64,000 bases of DNA from Anisus vortex. Lineage: Eukaryota; Mollusca; Gastropoda; Planorbidae. Positions 1 to 12,200 of this stretch are shown here, piece after piece; the stretch's first letter is position 1, and each line of letters begins with the position of its first letter. The translations under genes and the position numbers were made by a program. A model generated the notes under the pieces. That model was not told where the DNA came from and ran no database searches. It saw nothing but the letters and a program-made list of their open reading frames with translations. The stretch lies in assembly GCA_949126835.1 (NCBI GenBank), contig OX421498.1:1122501-1186500 (forward strand). Direction: 5' to 3'.

Positions 1-240
1 ACTCTCGGGTGCCACAGGACTTTGTTGTGGTGGATCTGGCTGTTGGTGAGGAGTGACACAAACACTGATTATACAATTTCCTTTCGCATTAAAAAAAAAC
101 AATTTATTATCCAAGCTTCGAATGTTTATTTCTGTATGCACACGTTATTAGTGATAGTAAGAAACGTCTTCATTATATTACTACCTGATGCATTCAATAG
201 TATATACGTGTCTTTAAGGAGAACTTTAAGTGATTTAGAT

Positions 241-460
241 CCGGGATCGGCAACTTACGGCTCGCGTACCAGACTTGGCATGCAGAGCAATAATATTGTC
301 TTCAATGGCTGGCACGCGTAAGAACCGTTATAAAAGGCGATTCAAGTCTTATCTACACGGAATTGATTGCTAGAGCAGGATGACCATTAGGATGTTGGCA
401 CGCAGAATAAATTAGAAATCCTACTTTGGCACAATATTATTAAAAGGTTACCGACCCCTG
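241..460 (+). mobile_element. hAT-type non-autonomous element (MITE), family 1
   Basis: The left end reads like CGGGATCGGCAAC and the right end GGTTACCGACCCCTG, an imperfect inverted pair. The flanking 8-mers ATTTAGAT and ATCTAGAT differ at one base, which fits an 8-bp hAT target duplication. The body has the same GGCACGC-rich text as the elements near 4.4, 13.7, 17.2, 25.7, 30.7 and 61.0 kb. No coding capacity is seen. Confidence 0.65.
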
Positions 461-960
461 ATCTAGATAATCATAAGATGTTTTGTACGTGTTTGGATCT
501 ACACGGTCTATAAATGTAGATTTGTAGGGTCTAGCCGATTCTCATCCACTATCGAATCCAATTATTTGTAGGTACTATTTCGCTGGATTCGGATTCGAAC
601 CGAGTTTTAGCAGAGACTCCCGAGTGTCACTTTCATGTGCACAGCTTATCTTCACTCCCACACCCCTTCTCTATTTACATACGCGCTCAAATACATCAAT
701 TTCATTAGTTAGGACTTTGGCAAAACAGATCATGTTTTGATTATGTAAAAGTTAATTATCGAAATGATACATTTAACTTTTCTCATTTATAATTATTCGT
801 GCGCCAATACTTCACTAAAACTGAATAATTGGCTAAGGCGAATGTCTAAGAAAAAGTTAGGTCCACCTATTGTGTATGTACATGTATTAAGACCACTAAG
901 TTGCACATAATTGGATTCTGTTGCATAAAGCCATAAGGCAGAAATTCGCATAATGCTACT
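461..960. other. Non-coding AT-rich stretch
   Basis: I see no gene, convincing repeat or RNA gene here. A short segment near 590-660 has a tRNA B-box-like GGATTCGAACC but no matching A box or arms. Confidence 0.4.
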
Positions 961-968
961 AAGAAGCT

Positions 969-3900
969 TTATTCACATACCTCAAATAAAACAACCTCGT
1001 TCCCGAAGTACATGGGCTGTCGACTGGGATGGTGGAACTGCCCGGCTGAATACATCGCTCTGACCTGGCTCGCCCTGATGCGGTTTGCCCTATCCTGGCC
1101 AGCCCTGTTGAAGTAACGCATGGCCCGGACGTCGCCCCTCAGCAGATCCAGATACATCTGGTTCTCTTCATCGATGGCGTCCTGTAGAGCTCTCATATCC
1201 TCGGGGCCCATTTTTGTAGTGCAGCCTTGTAGACGCTTTTGGAGGTAAGTAAACCGGGAATTGATTGATTCGACAAAAAATCTAAAACTACAAATCAACA
1301 TATTCGTGTGGGGCGTCCTAAAACTGGAGGAGTAGTGGATAAAGTAACGAGTTTGCCTGATACTGACATTTTACAATTTCTCATCTCGTGACTTTACCTT
1401 TGTCTTGTGCACATTTTGCTTATGACCTTTCCAATGACAAACCCTTTGCGCCAAGCAGAACAGGGTGTGTGTGTGAGTGGGAGTGATTTATTAGTTTAAG
1501 AATTATAAAATTGTGATATGCTAACATAATATCATATATGTCTATTTTATGAAATCTAGTCTAGCATCTCCTCACGCCTCCAGCACTTATGACTTCAAAC
1601 TTTCTCGGGGAATAAAAAAAAACAGAATCCCAAGATTCAACTACTTTTACAAATCGAAGGTGATTTTTATACATATATCTTTCAGAAGATGGAAAAATAT
1701 TATACACGATAATTATTCTGTTGAATTATACGCTTTTATTAATTTAATAATCAGTTGTGTCACAAATGTTATATTAAAATTTGAAGACAATAGAAAGGCA
1801 GATAAATCTCTGGAAAATAATGGAAATTGCAGCTTAGTAATTATCCTATGAAAATACATTTCTTTGCTTCTTCAGAAACGTGCACAATTATGATTTGCAT
1901 TATATCTGTATAGACTTACCTGAGCCATTTCCGCTAAACCACGACTATCAATAGAGGCGCCGTTGGGGTCATCTGCCCTTGCCTCTCCACGAGCCCTTCG
2001 ACCACGAGATCCTTGGCTTCTTCCATGGGATTGTCTCTCTTCGGATCCTTTTCTGGGAGACGCACTGCCAGCTTCTTCGTGAGGATCTTTCTGCTGATTC
2101 TCCACGCGTCTTACTGTCGGACAAGAACTACCAGCGCCCCCATCTCTCTCCTGACTCTCTCGACGTCTCTCAGTGGGGCATAAACTGCCCGCCCCTCCTG
2201 CCGGTGCTCGAATCACGTCATCTGCCTCCATGGGGCAGGAGCTGCCCGCACCATCACTCACTGCTTGCGGCTGTCTCCGAGCGCAGCTCGCAGCGGAGCA
2301 AGGACCTCCAGCTCCCCCGTTTCCTGCTTGCGGCTGAACTTGTTCCCGTATCTCTGTGGGGCAAGAACTTCCGGCGCCTCCGTTTCCTTCCAGCTGCTGA
2401 CCCTCGACGTGAGTCTCAATGGAAGAGCAAGCAGTACTGGAAGCCCTGATTCCTTCTTGTGGATGATTCTCCTTATGTCTCTCCGTGGGGGCTGTGCTGG
2501 CTGATGCCTCAGAGCTCTAGGGAAGAACAGAATAAAAGAAACAAATGGAAAAGTCAACTCTTAAGCATTCAAACCTTTGGTTATTTCATGAACTGCAACT
2601 TAATTGTTTAACATTTCTATTACTGCATAATATGTCATCAATCTCTTCCAGCACGAATAATACATGTCATCATTCATCTGACATTCATGTAGAGGAAATA
2701 TAAAAACAAAGTTTAATAACAAATCTATTGATAAATGAGACAAGGAATGATGGAGGCACGGTGGCCGTGTGGCAGCGCGTTCGGCTGACATACCGGAGGT
2801 TCTGAGTTCGAACTCTGGTGCAGGCTAGGATTTGTTCCCGGGTCTGGCGGGTGTCCCTGAGTCTACCCAGTTCTGAAGGGTACCTGACTTTAGTTGGACT
2901 AAAGTAAAGACGGCTGTGCATAGTGCTGGCCACACACTCGCATAAACTGGTAAACGCCGCTTCACCGACCCTATGGATCTATTCCGTCTGACGGGTACTT
3001 TACTTACTTTACTTAACAAGCGAATGATACCAATACGTTTACTTTACATACTCAAACCAAATGTAATTGTTATAAGTTCAAAATGACTTTCATTTTTATA
3101 ACACGCTGTTTGTTGTTTACCTCTAATGAAGTATATGTTAACCTTTAACCTTTCGCTTCTATTTTCTGTAAGTTACAATAAATAGCCTATACACGTTTTT
3201 AAAACGAACAAAAGTTAGTTTTTTTACTTTACTTAGTGAACATTTGAAAATATACAAAAGCTAAAGTTACAGACCGGCATAGGTGTCGCCTCTGGAGCAG
3301 TATCTGGTAGTTGAACATGTTTTCCTGGGCCTGCTGTATTGCAGCTTCCGCTCCTCACTCGATCATCGCCCTTGTCTTGTGCATTGTTCGCTTGTGCAGT
3401 TTCCAATGACACATTCTTAGGGTGGAATAGATCAATAATTGATTTTTTATTTTATACAAATAGAAAATATTGATATAAGATATATTAAAATGTACACCAG
3501 GGCATTACGTCTTCCTAAATTGAAACTTTGTGGCGAAATTTTAAAACATTTGATATTTACTATTTTTTTATTTTTTTTTTACTCCAAACACAAGCAAACG
3601 TCTTTTCAAAACACTGTAATCTGAATGTACTATTATACTATTTTTTTGTGTATAATGTCATAAAATAAACACACATTATTTCTATACTGTCGCTATTCTA
3701 CGTTTATATGTTGTGAAATACAACAGAGTCTAATAATATGTATTTTAAAAAAAGACCAATAAAACATTACCACGTAATTATGCAAAATTTGATTGACAAA
3801 TGAGATAAGTGATGAAATCATGTAAACAACTACTCTCGCCCCAAATAGTTGTACAACTTCGAACTTAATTCACGCATGTGTAACATTTTGTTAATGAAGA

Positions 3901-4287
3901 TGTGTTTTAGCAAACAAAAATACACGAAAATTAACATCTTAAATGCAAAATCTGGGCATCTATTGAATATCTAATAATCATTAATGTGACATTGAAAGTT
4001 AATTATTGATGACCTACTATTAAATCTTCCACAATTGGATTGGTTGATGTTTCCCCCACCGATCTCTTCCGTGTCACTTCCGGCAGCGTGTCTACCGGCG
4101 GGGCCTCGGCCTGAGTTGAAAGGATGTTGCCCCCGCTGTCGAGCTCAAAGATGTCGTGGAGGAACTGGCTCATCTCGGCCATTCTCTCCGGGCGCTGGCG
4201 CCCCGACAGGTTGAACAGTTGAATCTGCTCCGGGGTGAAGAACTCCTCCAGCTGTAGTCTCCATGCGATATCTCTGTCGTCCTCCAT
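969..4287 (-). CDS. Multi-exon gene of unknown function with Gly/Cys-rich repeats (tentative)
   Basis: I do not recognise this protein. Four coding blocks line up on the minus strand with every junction in phase 0: 4287-4018 (start MEDDRDIAWRL, ATG followed by G; a longer ATG lies at 4350), 3415-3275, 2516-1920 and 1235-981. The joined reading frame is open for about 421 residues. The third exon has six imperfect repeats of about 24 residues built on the motif GGAGSSCPTE, then a basic Arg/Ser/Gly stretch. The last exon is charged and helical-looking (GPEDMRALQDAIDEEN). At its end GAG is followed either by a donor (GTATGT) or, on read-through, by three codons and a TAA lying inside an AATAAA signal (973-968), so it may be the terminal exon. 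Donors at 4017 and 3274 are weak. A SINE sits in the intron at 2.75-3.0 kb. The exon chain is inference; codon content and GC rise support coding in the first, third and fourth blocks. Confidence 0.45.
1395..1460 (-). pseudogene. Relic duplicate of the exon at 3275-3415
   Basis: The minus strand here repeats the pattern TGTCATTGGAAA followed about 20 bases later by TGCACAAGACAA, as in the start of the 3415-3275 exon. The copy has an in-frame TAA soon after the shared start, so it looks like a decayed exon duplication inside the following intron. Confidence 0.35.
2752..3015 (+). mobile_element. tRNA-derived SINE, full-length copy
   Basis: It begins with a tRNA-like head (A-box-like GTGTGGCAGCGCGTT, B-box-like GAGTTCGAACTC), followed by a body with GAGTCTACCCAG, GTGCTGGCCACACAC and the tail CCGTCTGACGGGTAC. 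At least ten more copies of this family lie in the window in both orientations. Confidence 0.8.
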
Positions 4288-4360
4288 GATGGAAACGCTG
4301 CTAAGTAAACCGACGTATTTGTAAAACACTTGTCTAGACCAATTCGGCATCCTTTAAACT

Positions 4361-4541
4361 AAAGTGTGCCAAAGTATAATTTCTAATTCATAAAGAGTAC
4401 CAACAGCCTAATAGTCATACTGCTCAAGCACTCAATTTAGTCTAGAAGATACTCGAATTGCCAACTTGGGAGTTTTCCGCGTGGCCTTAAAAATCGATTT
4501 GCGTGCCACTTCCGGCACGCGAGCCGTAGGTTGCCGAACCC
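4361..4541 (-). mobile_element. hAT-type MITE, family 1
   Basis: Reversed copy of the 241-460 family: GTGCCAAAGTA at one side and the GTAGGTTGCCGAACCC end at the other. It lies just upstream of the tentative start of the left-hand gene and so may form part of its promoter region. Confidence 0.6.
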
Positions 4542-4654
4542 ACGTATAAACTATTTTTGTGGAACACAAGACGCGAGCTCAGTGAACGTGCAAGAAAATC
4601 GTTTATCGAAAGTAATAACCTGATTGTTTATCAACTCAAATATAACATTTAGAT

Positions 4655-4960
4655 ACAACCCAATAACAACCTGTTGCAATGCTCAGATAAACATAAGGAC
4701 AAAAAAACCTTTTCTTATGCTTATCCCTTATGTGAGAACAAAATGCTTATAAGTACTCTTTCTTCCTGAGTGGCATCTAGTCATAAAATAGGTAAGGTGT
4801 AAAAAAAAAACAGAAATTAAAAAAATAACTTGCAACGGATTGCCTGAACAAACCAGGAAAACTACTAATCTAACATTATTTAAAGTACTGATCGTAATGC
4901 AAGACTAAGATTCGAACCACGGACAAGCGTAGGACGCAATAATCTTCTGAATATATTGAT
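4655..4960 (+). mobile_element. LINE 3'-end fragment, family 1
   Basis: The text AACAACCTGTTGCAATGCTC, then GATAAACATAA, then TACTCTTTCTTCCTGAGTGG recurs near 36.87 kb and 45.85 kb. In translation it resembles the C-terminal end of a non-LTR reverse transcriptase, with stops. The downstream part GTAGGACGCAATAATC also recurs near 9.22 and 46.07 kb. Confidence 0.5.
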
Positions 4961-5538
4961 GAGCTTCTGTGATCATATGTGATCCACATATGTGTTCAAA
5001 GATAAGATGATAAGATCTTGTCTGTACATGTCTTAGCTTGACAAGGAATCATAATAAACTATGTCTGAACTAGTCAGCGAAGATATAACTAATTCGCATT
5101 ATTTTAAACTATTATCGAACTGAAAGGAACGACATAAGACCACATATAAGATATAAAAATGTTAAAATAAGATATTATGTAAACTGTAGCAAAACTGTTA
5201 CAAATGAATATATAACTTACATTTAGACGAGTTGACCCAGTGATCAGTTGAAAAAATGATTGAAGACTTGTGGGATTTTTAATTGAGTGTTGACCCTTAG
5301 TGAAACTTTACACACTGATGTTTCAAACTTACACACCAAGCTTGGACAGCAGTAGCCAATCACGTAACACCAAATAGTGTTCACGATCTGTTTATTTCTT
5401 TGTTTACATTCAAATAGTTGGTTTTGAATTGTGACCTCTGGCCTTCTTTCTTTTTTCTTTCTATAAACGGGGATTTAGTTTTCGGTGTACCGTTAAGATA
5501 CTTGTTTTTTTTTGTTTTTTAAATTATTTTCTTTACTT
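4961..5538. other. Non-coding AT-rich stretch
   Basis: No gene or clear repeat recognised. Confidence 0.4.
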
Positions 5539-5539
5539 C

Positions 5540-5935
5540 ACATTGGTGGTTGTTTGTTGGTTACATTAAGAGCACACCGGTGTAGCGCATGGGGGACAGT
5601 ACCTGTTACGCGACTGATGATATTCGCGCTGACGAGAGGCCCGTAGAGTCGGTATGGAGGAAGCAATGTGCGCAGCAACCTGTCTCAAACCCGCCCTGGT
5701 ACCCGGATGCCCAGAAAAATAGTCAGGGATTTGTGCTACCGGGTGACATTGCGGGTATACGAGCAAACCACCACGGTAATAAGCCGAGGGGAATCCCGCA
5801 GGCGCGGAGAGAAGTGTACTGCATGTACTGCGGAGATCGTACCCAATGATACGCGGCGCGCCCTATCGGTGTGCCGCGGGGGTGGCTAGTCTCGGACGGG
5901 ATCTTGGTGTGTCCCTACTTGATCCATCACATTAA
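5540..5935 (+). other. GC-rich island with an 86-residue reading frame, related to 53.2 kb
   Basis: This block is clearly richer in G and C than its surroundings. The plus-strand frame 5589-5849 contains FVLPGDIAGIRANHHG and ends near a CxxC pair (YCMYCGD). The minus-strand frame at 53218-53727 ends with FVLPGDIAGIRSKQ, and the underlying bases are also very similar, so the two blocks are related. I do not recognise the family. It may be a fragment of a mobile coding element or a gene piece; no splice sites were convincing. Confidence 0.4.
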
Positions 5936-5989
5936 CATATTGTGACGTAAGAGGCAGAACGCTCGCCTAGTTATTTTCAATTCAAACTT

Positions 5990-6322
5990 CACACATGGAC
6001 CTCTTTGTTGACGACAATACCTTCTATTGAACGCTCAGACACACGAAGACAGCCAACCTGCCTCTCCCCTCCCACACATGGACACCTTGTTGAAGACAAT
6101 ACCTTCTATCAAACGCTCAGACACACGAAGACAGCCAACCTGCCTCTCCCCTCCCACACATGGACTCCTTGTTGAAGACACTACCTTCTATTAAACGCTC
6201 AGACACACGAAGACCGCCAACCTGCCTTTCCCCTCCCACACATGGACACCTTGTTGAAGACACTACCTTCTATTGAACGCTCAGACACACGAAGACCGCC
6301 AACCTGCCTCTCCCCTCGCACA
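5990..6322. repeat. Minisatellite, 82-83 bp unit, about 4 copies
   Basis: Each unit starts near ACACATGGAC, runs through CGCTCAGACACACGAAGAC and ends CCTGCCTCTCCCCTCCCAC. Spacing between successive starts is 83, 82 and 82 bases. It ends in a C-run near 6330. Confidence 0.9.
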
Positions 6323-6571
6323 TTCCCCGCCCCCCCCCCCCTCAAACGACACAGATCAGGCCTCCGTGTTTTCTAAAGGGAAATAATAATAAAAAAAATA
6401 GATACTTTTGTTTTTGAAATACTAAAATGCAAAGCGTGAATGCATATCAAGCGTTTTCAGTAAAAATCAACAACTTTGTTTTTATGGGTTTGTTCAATTT
6501 TAAACTTATGTTTTCCTAGATAAATAAACAATTTGAGAGAAAGTTTCTCTTCATTAATCAAGACATCCGTA

Positions 6572-6842
6572 AGTAAAGTAACCCTTCGGACAAAACTGAT
6601 CATAGGGCCGGTGAAGCAGCGTTCACCAGTTTCTGTGGCCATGGCATACGAGGGGTGTGTGTGGCCAGCACAATGCCCAACCGTCTTTACTTTACTTAAA
6701 CTAGTGTCAGGTACCCATAAGTGTTGGGTAGACTCTGGGGCAACCCTCAAGTCCAGAAACAAATCTTACCCTTCACCCGGGCTCGAACCGAGAACCTTCG
6801 AATCGCCGGTCAAACACGCTGCCACTCGGCCCCCGTCCGCCA
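6572..6842 (-). mobile_element. tRNA-derived SINE, full-length copy
   Basis: Reverse copy of the 2752-3015 family, with the CCTTCGGACAAAACTGATC tail first and the tRNA-like head (B box as CGGGCTCGAACCGAG) last. Confidence 0.8.
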
Positions 6843-7036
6843 TAAGACTTCCTCGCTTCTTACTATTGTATAAAAGTATTTATTTAATTAGAGCTTTAAT
6901 GCAATAAACGATATATCGGGTTTCCTTCTATTATTCATTCAGACTATTACGCTAATAAAAAAAATACATATGTTACTGTTATATTTATAAAATTGGACCT
7001 AGAAACAAATATAACAAATATATAAAAGAACTAAAC

Positions 7037-8141
7037 CATAGGCTCTCAACGGGGGCGTTATCGCCCCCCGGGGTGCAGTGAGAAGCTTTAGGGAGGCGCT
7101 GACATTCCCGGGGGCGATTGGGGGGCGGTGAAGGGCAATAGGGGGGGGGGGCGATAAAAACGTACCTGATATAATTTGAACACCTCAGCTAATTGAATCG
7201 ATTAGTTTTTAGATGAAATATGATGTAAACGCAAGTGCTGCTAAATATATGATATCCCCCAACATTAGGCATACACATTATTAAACTAATAAGAAATAGG
7301 AATCGCAATGACTTGTCGATGTATTAGGGGTCAGTATTTGGCAAATATGGTATGCAGCCGTCTGGTCCTATTGTTGGTTCACCGGACTGTCAACCCTGCT
7401 GACCGATCACTGTCGTCCTAACATATGCTAATATTAAAGATATTTAGATCTCATTTTTACCGATATGTCCTTTATTTGATCCGAAGAGGTCAGAAACTCA
7501 TTATCGTTAAGCGATATAGATACGGAGTAATCATACAAACTGGGTAGTTACTGTAATGCTTAAAAAATAAATATAAATTCTTTAGTCATATAATATTTAT
7601 ATAATTTTCAAATACTTTTTACAGTTTGATCATTTCAGAGTTATAAATGTAAGCCAATAATTTATAAAAGAAAAAAAATTACAGAAATATTAGCTTAAAT
7701 GTAACGGGATAAATTATCTCCCTTTAATTAACAAATGTTTACACATTTGATTCAAAATTGATGCCCAAAAAGTTATGTTTTGCAATATAACAAATATTAC
7801 TTTTTTTTTCTTTATATACATTCAACATTATGGTATTCAAAATAAGATTTAATTATTAGAGGATTAATAAAAATTACGTTAAACAGTTGATAAACATTTC
7901 CTGCATTAAATGTTTTGTCCATTTAAGGAGTTTATATTTTAAACATTAATAATTACAGAAATTAGGCCTACATAATATAGTGCTATTATATAAGTCTCCT
8001 ATATTTATAAAATTAATAATACAAATAAATTTGTTTTAGTATTAATTATATTTACGTTTAATTAAAATTAAGTTGCAGGGAGGTGAGCGGAAAAAAAAAT
8101 GTAAAAGGGGGCGATGAGCCGAAAAAGGTTGAGAACCTATG
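7037..8141. mobile_element. hAT-like non-autonomous element, about 1.1 kb
   Basis: The ends are inverted: CATAGGCTCTCAAC at the left and GTTGAGAACCTATG at the right. Flanks AACTAAAC and AACTAAGA are partly alike, suggesting a worn 8-bp duplication. G-rich subterminal blocks (GGGGGCGAT) occur at both ends. The AT-rich interior has no transposase. Confidence 0.65.
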
Positions 8142-8254
8142 AACTAAGAAATGACCGAGTTTAATCGTTGCTATCGAAATGAAGAAGGCAGGGTCGGAAT
8201 TGAGGTTTATACCAACTGACTAAAGTTTGTGCTCAAAAGCTTTTTCTAACGCAT

Positions 8255-8528
8255 ATACCACAGCCCACTTTCAAATGTGGACAGCTCATGTAGCCACTCT
8301 TTGAAGTGTGGTCGGTTCATGTAGCTACACTTTCAAGTGAGGTCGGCTCATGCAGCCACACTTTCAAGTGAGGTCGGCTCATGCAGCCACACTTTCAAGT
8401 GTGGTCAGCTCATGTAGCCACATTTTCAAGTGTGGTCAACTCATGTGGCCACACTTTCAAGTGTGGTTAACTCATGTAGCCACACTTTCAAGTGTGGTCA
8501 GCTCATGTAGCCACCTTTTCAAATGTGA
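8255..8528. repeat. Minisatellite, 31-bp unit, about 9 copies
   Basis: The repeat alternates CCACACTTTCAAGTGTGG with TCGGCTCATGTAG-type spacer. The first part is a near-perfect palindrome (CCACACTT / AAGTGTGG with two bases between), so single strands of the array could form a row of short hairpins. Confidence 0.9.
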
Positions 8529-9030
8529 ACAGTAGACCTACCTCTTGGTACTGTATTGATCGTGGACAGTTTAATTTATCAAATTCTCTTTTCAAGAAAT
8601 TTCCAATGAACATTTCCTCAATGTCGAACCAAACTGCCCGTCGTTGTAAAATTATTTCATAAATACCTATAAGAATTAACTTCGAAAATATGCCTTTAAA
8701 TACATGTAATATGGTTTAATAAATTGATACTATCACAGAACTTTACATTTAAAACAGAGCTGTGAGTTACAAACAAGAAAACAACTAATTGTTTAAAAGT
8801 CATTAAAATATTTTTAAAAACAACGTTTATTTAAAGATGATGATATATTTCCAATAAGCAGTGCGTGAGTTTGTAGGCCTACATTATTATTAAACAAGCA
8901 GACACTGGCAATCCTGCTATTACAACCTTTTAGCATCGGCAAATACTAATCAAACGGTTACAAATAATAAAAAAAAAGTAACATGTGTATACTATTTCAG
9001 TAAATACAAGAAAATTCATACGTAAAATCA
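8529..9030. other. Non-coding AT-rich stretch, possible 3' UTR of gene A at its end
   Basis: No gene seen. TTTATT at 8826-8831 reads AATAAA on the minus strand and could be the poly(A) signal of channel gene A, about 470 bases past its stop codon. Confidence 0.35.
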
Positions 9031-9032
9031 AA

Positions 9033-9290
9033 GGTGCGCGATTGCACTCAAGACGAATGATCCACCCTCACAGAAAGGGGCTAAGAAAAGCGAGCCAGGA
9101 GAAAGGCGAGGGCCGGAGTAGAAGGAGACTGCGCCATCGTCCCTTGAAGACGGACGGATGCCATAAATAAATAAATAAATATCAAAATGCGAAAGTAAAC
9201 TCAAACCGCTATTAAGCGTAGGACGCAATACTTTCATGTAGAGAAGGAGCGTCTGAAACTTATCAAGTAATATAATAAATATATATATTG
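9033..9290 (+). mobile_element. LINE 3' ends (two fragments)
   Basis: 9033-9180 ends with GACGGACGGATGCC followed by an (AATA)n tail, the usual form of a non-LTR element end. 9185-9290 carries the GTAGGACGCAATA / GAAGGAGCGTCTG text shared with copies near 4.9 and 46.0 kb. Confidence 0.5.
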
Positions 9291-9298
9291 GTGTTTGC

Positions 9299-12200
9299 TT
9301 ATATTACATCAGACCAAGATGGCTTCACTTGGCTAGGTATGGCCACTAACATGTAATAGAATGCGATGCTTGCAATATTAAACAGAACAAAGAATATCAG
9401 ATCCCATAGTCTAGAAGTTAATTTGAAAATTCTTTGAGTTTCTTTATTCCAAGGCAAACTCGTGCTTGCCATGACGTCCTTTCCAGAATTGTGCAAATCA
9501 TCTAAAACTTTTATACTCTCTTGAACTTGACTAGAATTATCTGAACAGGGCGACTGCTTTATTGTCTGGGCTGTTGTAGAACGTTGGTCCCCTGGTCTCT
9601 GCTCGTGGTTGTGTTTCCGCATGACGAGAAGCGTGGCCATCAGAGCGAGGCAGCTATGAACCATGACTCCAATGAGAAGTAGCGTTAGTCTCGGAATTTT
9701 ATCGAGGGTCATAGCCCTGGGTAATGTCCCTCTATAGAGTAGAAAAAGGTTTCGCTGACTCGATGTAATATTGCAGTTTCACATGGTATAAAAATGGATA
9801 TTATGTTAGATAGTTCCACAACTCTGAATTTCTCAGTTTAATACAATTGAAGTAACTACTACTGCTTACTTAGTAAAAGCGAGATTTTAATCTTCTAGAA
9901 ATCCTTGGTTCATTTAACACTATGTTTGAATAAATTTGAAATTTTTTACTTAAAACTAAGATTTTTTTTATATAATAATTTACAGCAGACTTACGCTATG
10001 AAGTTGAGAAACACGGCGTTGGAGACAAACATGGTCACAAGGAAAGAGACCTTCTCTCCCGAGTCTGGGGGTATGAGGAAGACGAATGACGTCATCAACG
10101 ACGTAAGCAGCATGGGCGCTATGAATGTGATGACGTAAAACAGGGGTCCCCTAGCTACAATCAGATCTACCCTAAAAAAAATAAAAATATAATAAATAAA
10201 GAATTTAAAAAATTAGGAATTAGAAATTGAAAAATTTTAAAAGCCAAAAATAGATCTATAATTGGTTTTAAAAAAAAGCACACATGAATATATTAGCATT
10301 CGCCAATAATTTGACTTAAGACAGTGTAAGAGCGGGGTAGAGGGGAGTGATGCGTTGGATGATAAACTCCTGGATGCGGCATAACCTTGAGGATTTGGGA
10401 GCTGAAGAAAAAAGAGGCTGGAGGCGCCTGGGAATGAGGGCATATTGTTGGCGTCCAATGTGGAGAAACGGTTGATGTATGTGAAGTTATGAAGATGATA
10501 AGTTTAGGCAAGTAATATCCTGGTCGAGACATAAGCCTGGGGTTTGAGGGATCGCGAAATAAAAATGCTTTTTGTTGTTGCAGATATTGGGAGATACTGG
10601 TGTTGAAGTTTTAGTCGCTGTTCAATGAAGGTTTAGCATACTAGGGGATGTGTGGCCAGCACTATGCCCAGCCGCCTTTACTTTACCCCAACTAATGTCA
10701 GGTACCCATCAGAGCTGGGTAGACTCAGAGACACCCTCGAGTCCAGGGAAAAAAACCTAACCTTCACCAGGATTCGAACCCAGGGCCATCGCCGTACCAA
10801 TTCGTTAAAGGTCATAACGTTTATTTAAAAAAGTAAAATCCATTATCCATTTCAGACCAAATTGCTCAAGCAAGTAAAGCCACGTCATACTAAGGGATTG
10901 TGTGGCCGAGCGAAATGCTCAATCACTTTACTTATCCACAACTACTGTCAGGTGCACATCATCCAGAACCGGGAAAATAGCATAGCATTCACCAGGATTC
11001 GAACACTGCACCTTTAGTATGGCTGCTGATCTCGCTGTGCCCCATGATTAAACATTTAGTGCGTCAATATATCAGAAATAGTTAAGGGTAACCATTAAGC
11101 ATTTTAAGTATTCAACCTACCTGGCAGCTATTAGCCCTTTACTGTAGCTTGTATAGTAAATGAATGGTGTTATGTTTTGCCACAGGATGTCCCATTCACC
11201 TTTCATTTGGAAAGGGTTGGGCAGATTCTCCAGAATTTTCGAAGACACTTCGTATTCACAATCGTCGAGAAACGGTAAAAAGACTATTTGGCAATTCTGG
11301 GAATAGAAACGAAAAACCTAGTTAATGTCAATATAATACAATGAAATGTTCTTGCAGTCCACAACCAGCACATTATGGTAAACATATCAAATGATTCTTC
11401 CATCTTCCACGTGTTTAAAACATGAAAAACCGGGAAAACTGATTTTTATGGTGGCGGGGTGAAAGGTAGTGGCTGAAAAGTGTAAAAGAATGTGTTGTCA
11501 TTAGCGCAGCATCTATGTGCTAGGTTTCAGCTCCGTGGGATGACGGGAAGTTGGTCAATTAAAGTTTGGAAAGATTGTCAGCCAGCAAGTTAAAAGAAAG
11601 GTTTAAAAAGGTAAACAATAAGGTTAAGTTTCAATGTACTAGTAGTTACCCGGTAGACCCGTCAGATAACAAAGAGAAAATAATGTTTATGTGCGTGTGT
11701 GTTTGTGACCGAGAAATAGAGTTGTGTCCATAAACACACATATTATATGTTAAGATTTGCAGCAGTAACGTCACATGTAACTTGTTTTTTTTCATGTTTC
11801 GCAGAGTTTGAAGATCTTGATATGATTTTTATTTTCATATTAATTACCGGATTTACCGTATCTCTTGTAGTATTTGTTCTATAATGGCGCCAGAAGTTGG
11901 TTGTTCTGAAGGCATCGTTGTTTATTGCATCACGTCCCGTGCTATTTATAGAAAGGGGTCAAATCCCCCAATTATATATTTATATATGAAATAAGAGTGT
12001 TTGTCCGCATACGGATCCCCATTGTTCCATTTGGCATCACGTGAGTTTGTATCACTGACCTATTTAGGCTAGGCCTATATACTGTCTAATAATCTTTCCC
12101 ATCGTGAAAACATGTGTCTTCGCTAGCTCAGTGGTAAACGTAGTGGACTGCCGTGCGGGCGACCCGGGTTCGATTCTCCAGTTAGACTGTACTTTTTTTT

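Noticed and set aside
1872..2557. Alternative frames across the 1.9-2.5 kb exon (both strands)
   Set aside because: Only the minus frame with GGAGSSCPTE repeats runs through the whole exon between an acceptor and a GTAAGT donor; the others are shadows.
12118..12190. A possible tRNA gene
   Set aside because: A and B boxes are present but the acceptor-stem halves do not pair, and the segment recurs as part of a dispersed element at three other sites.
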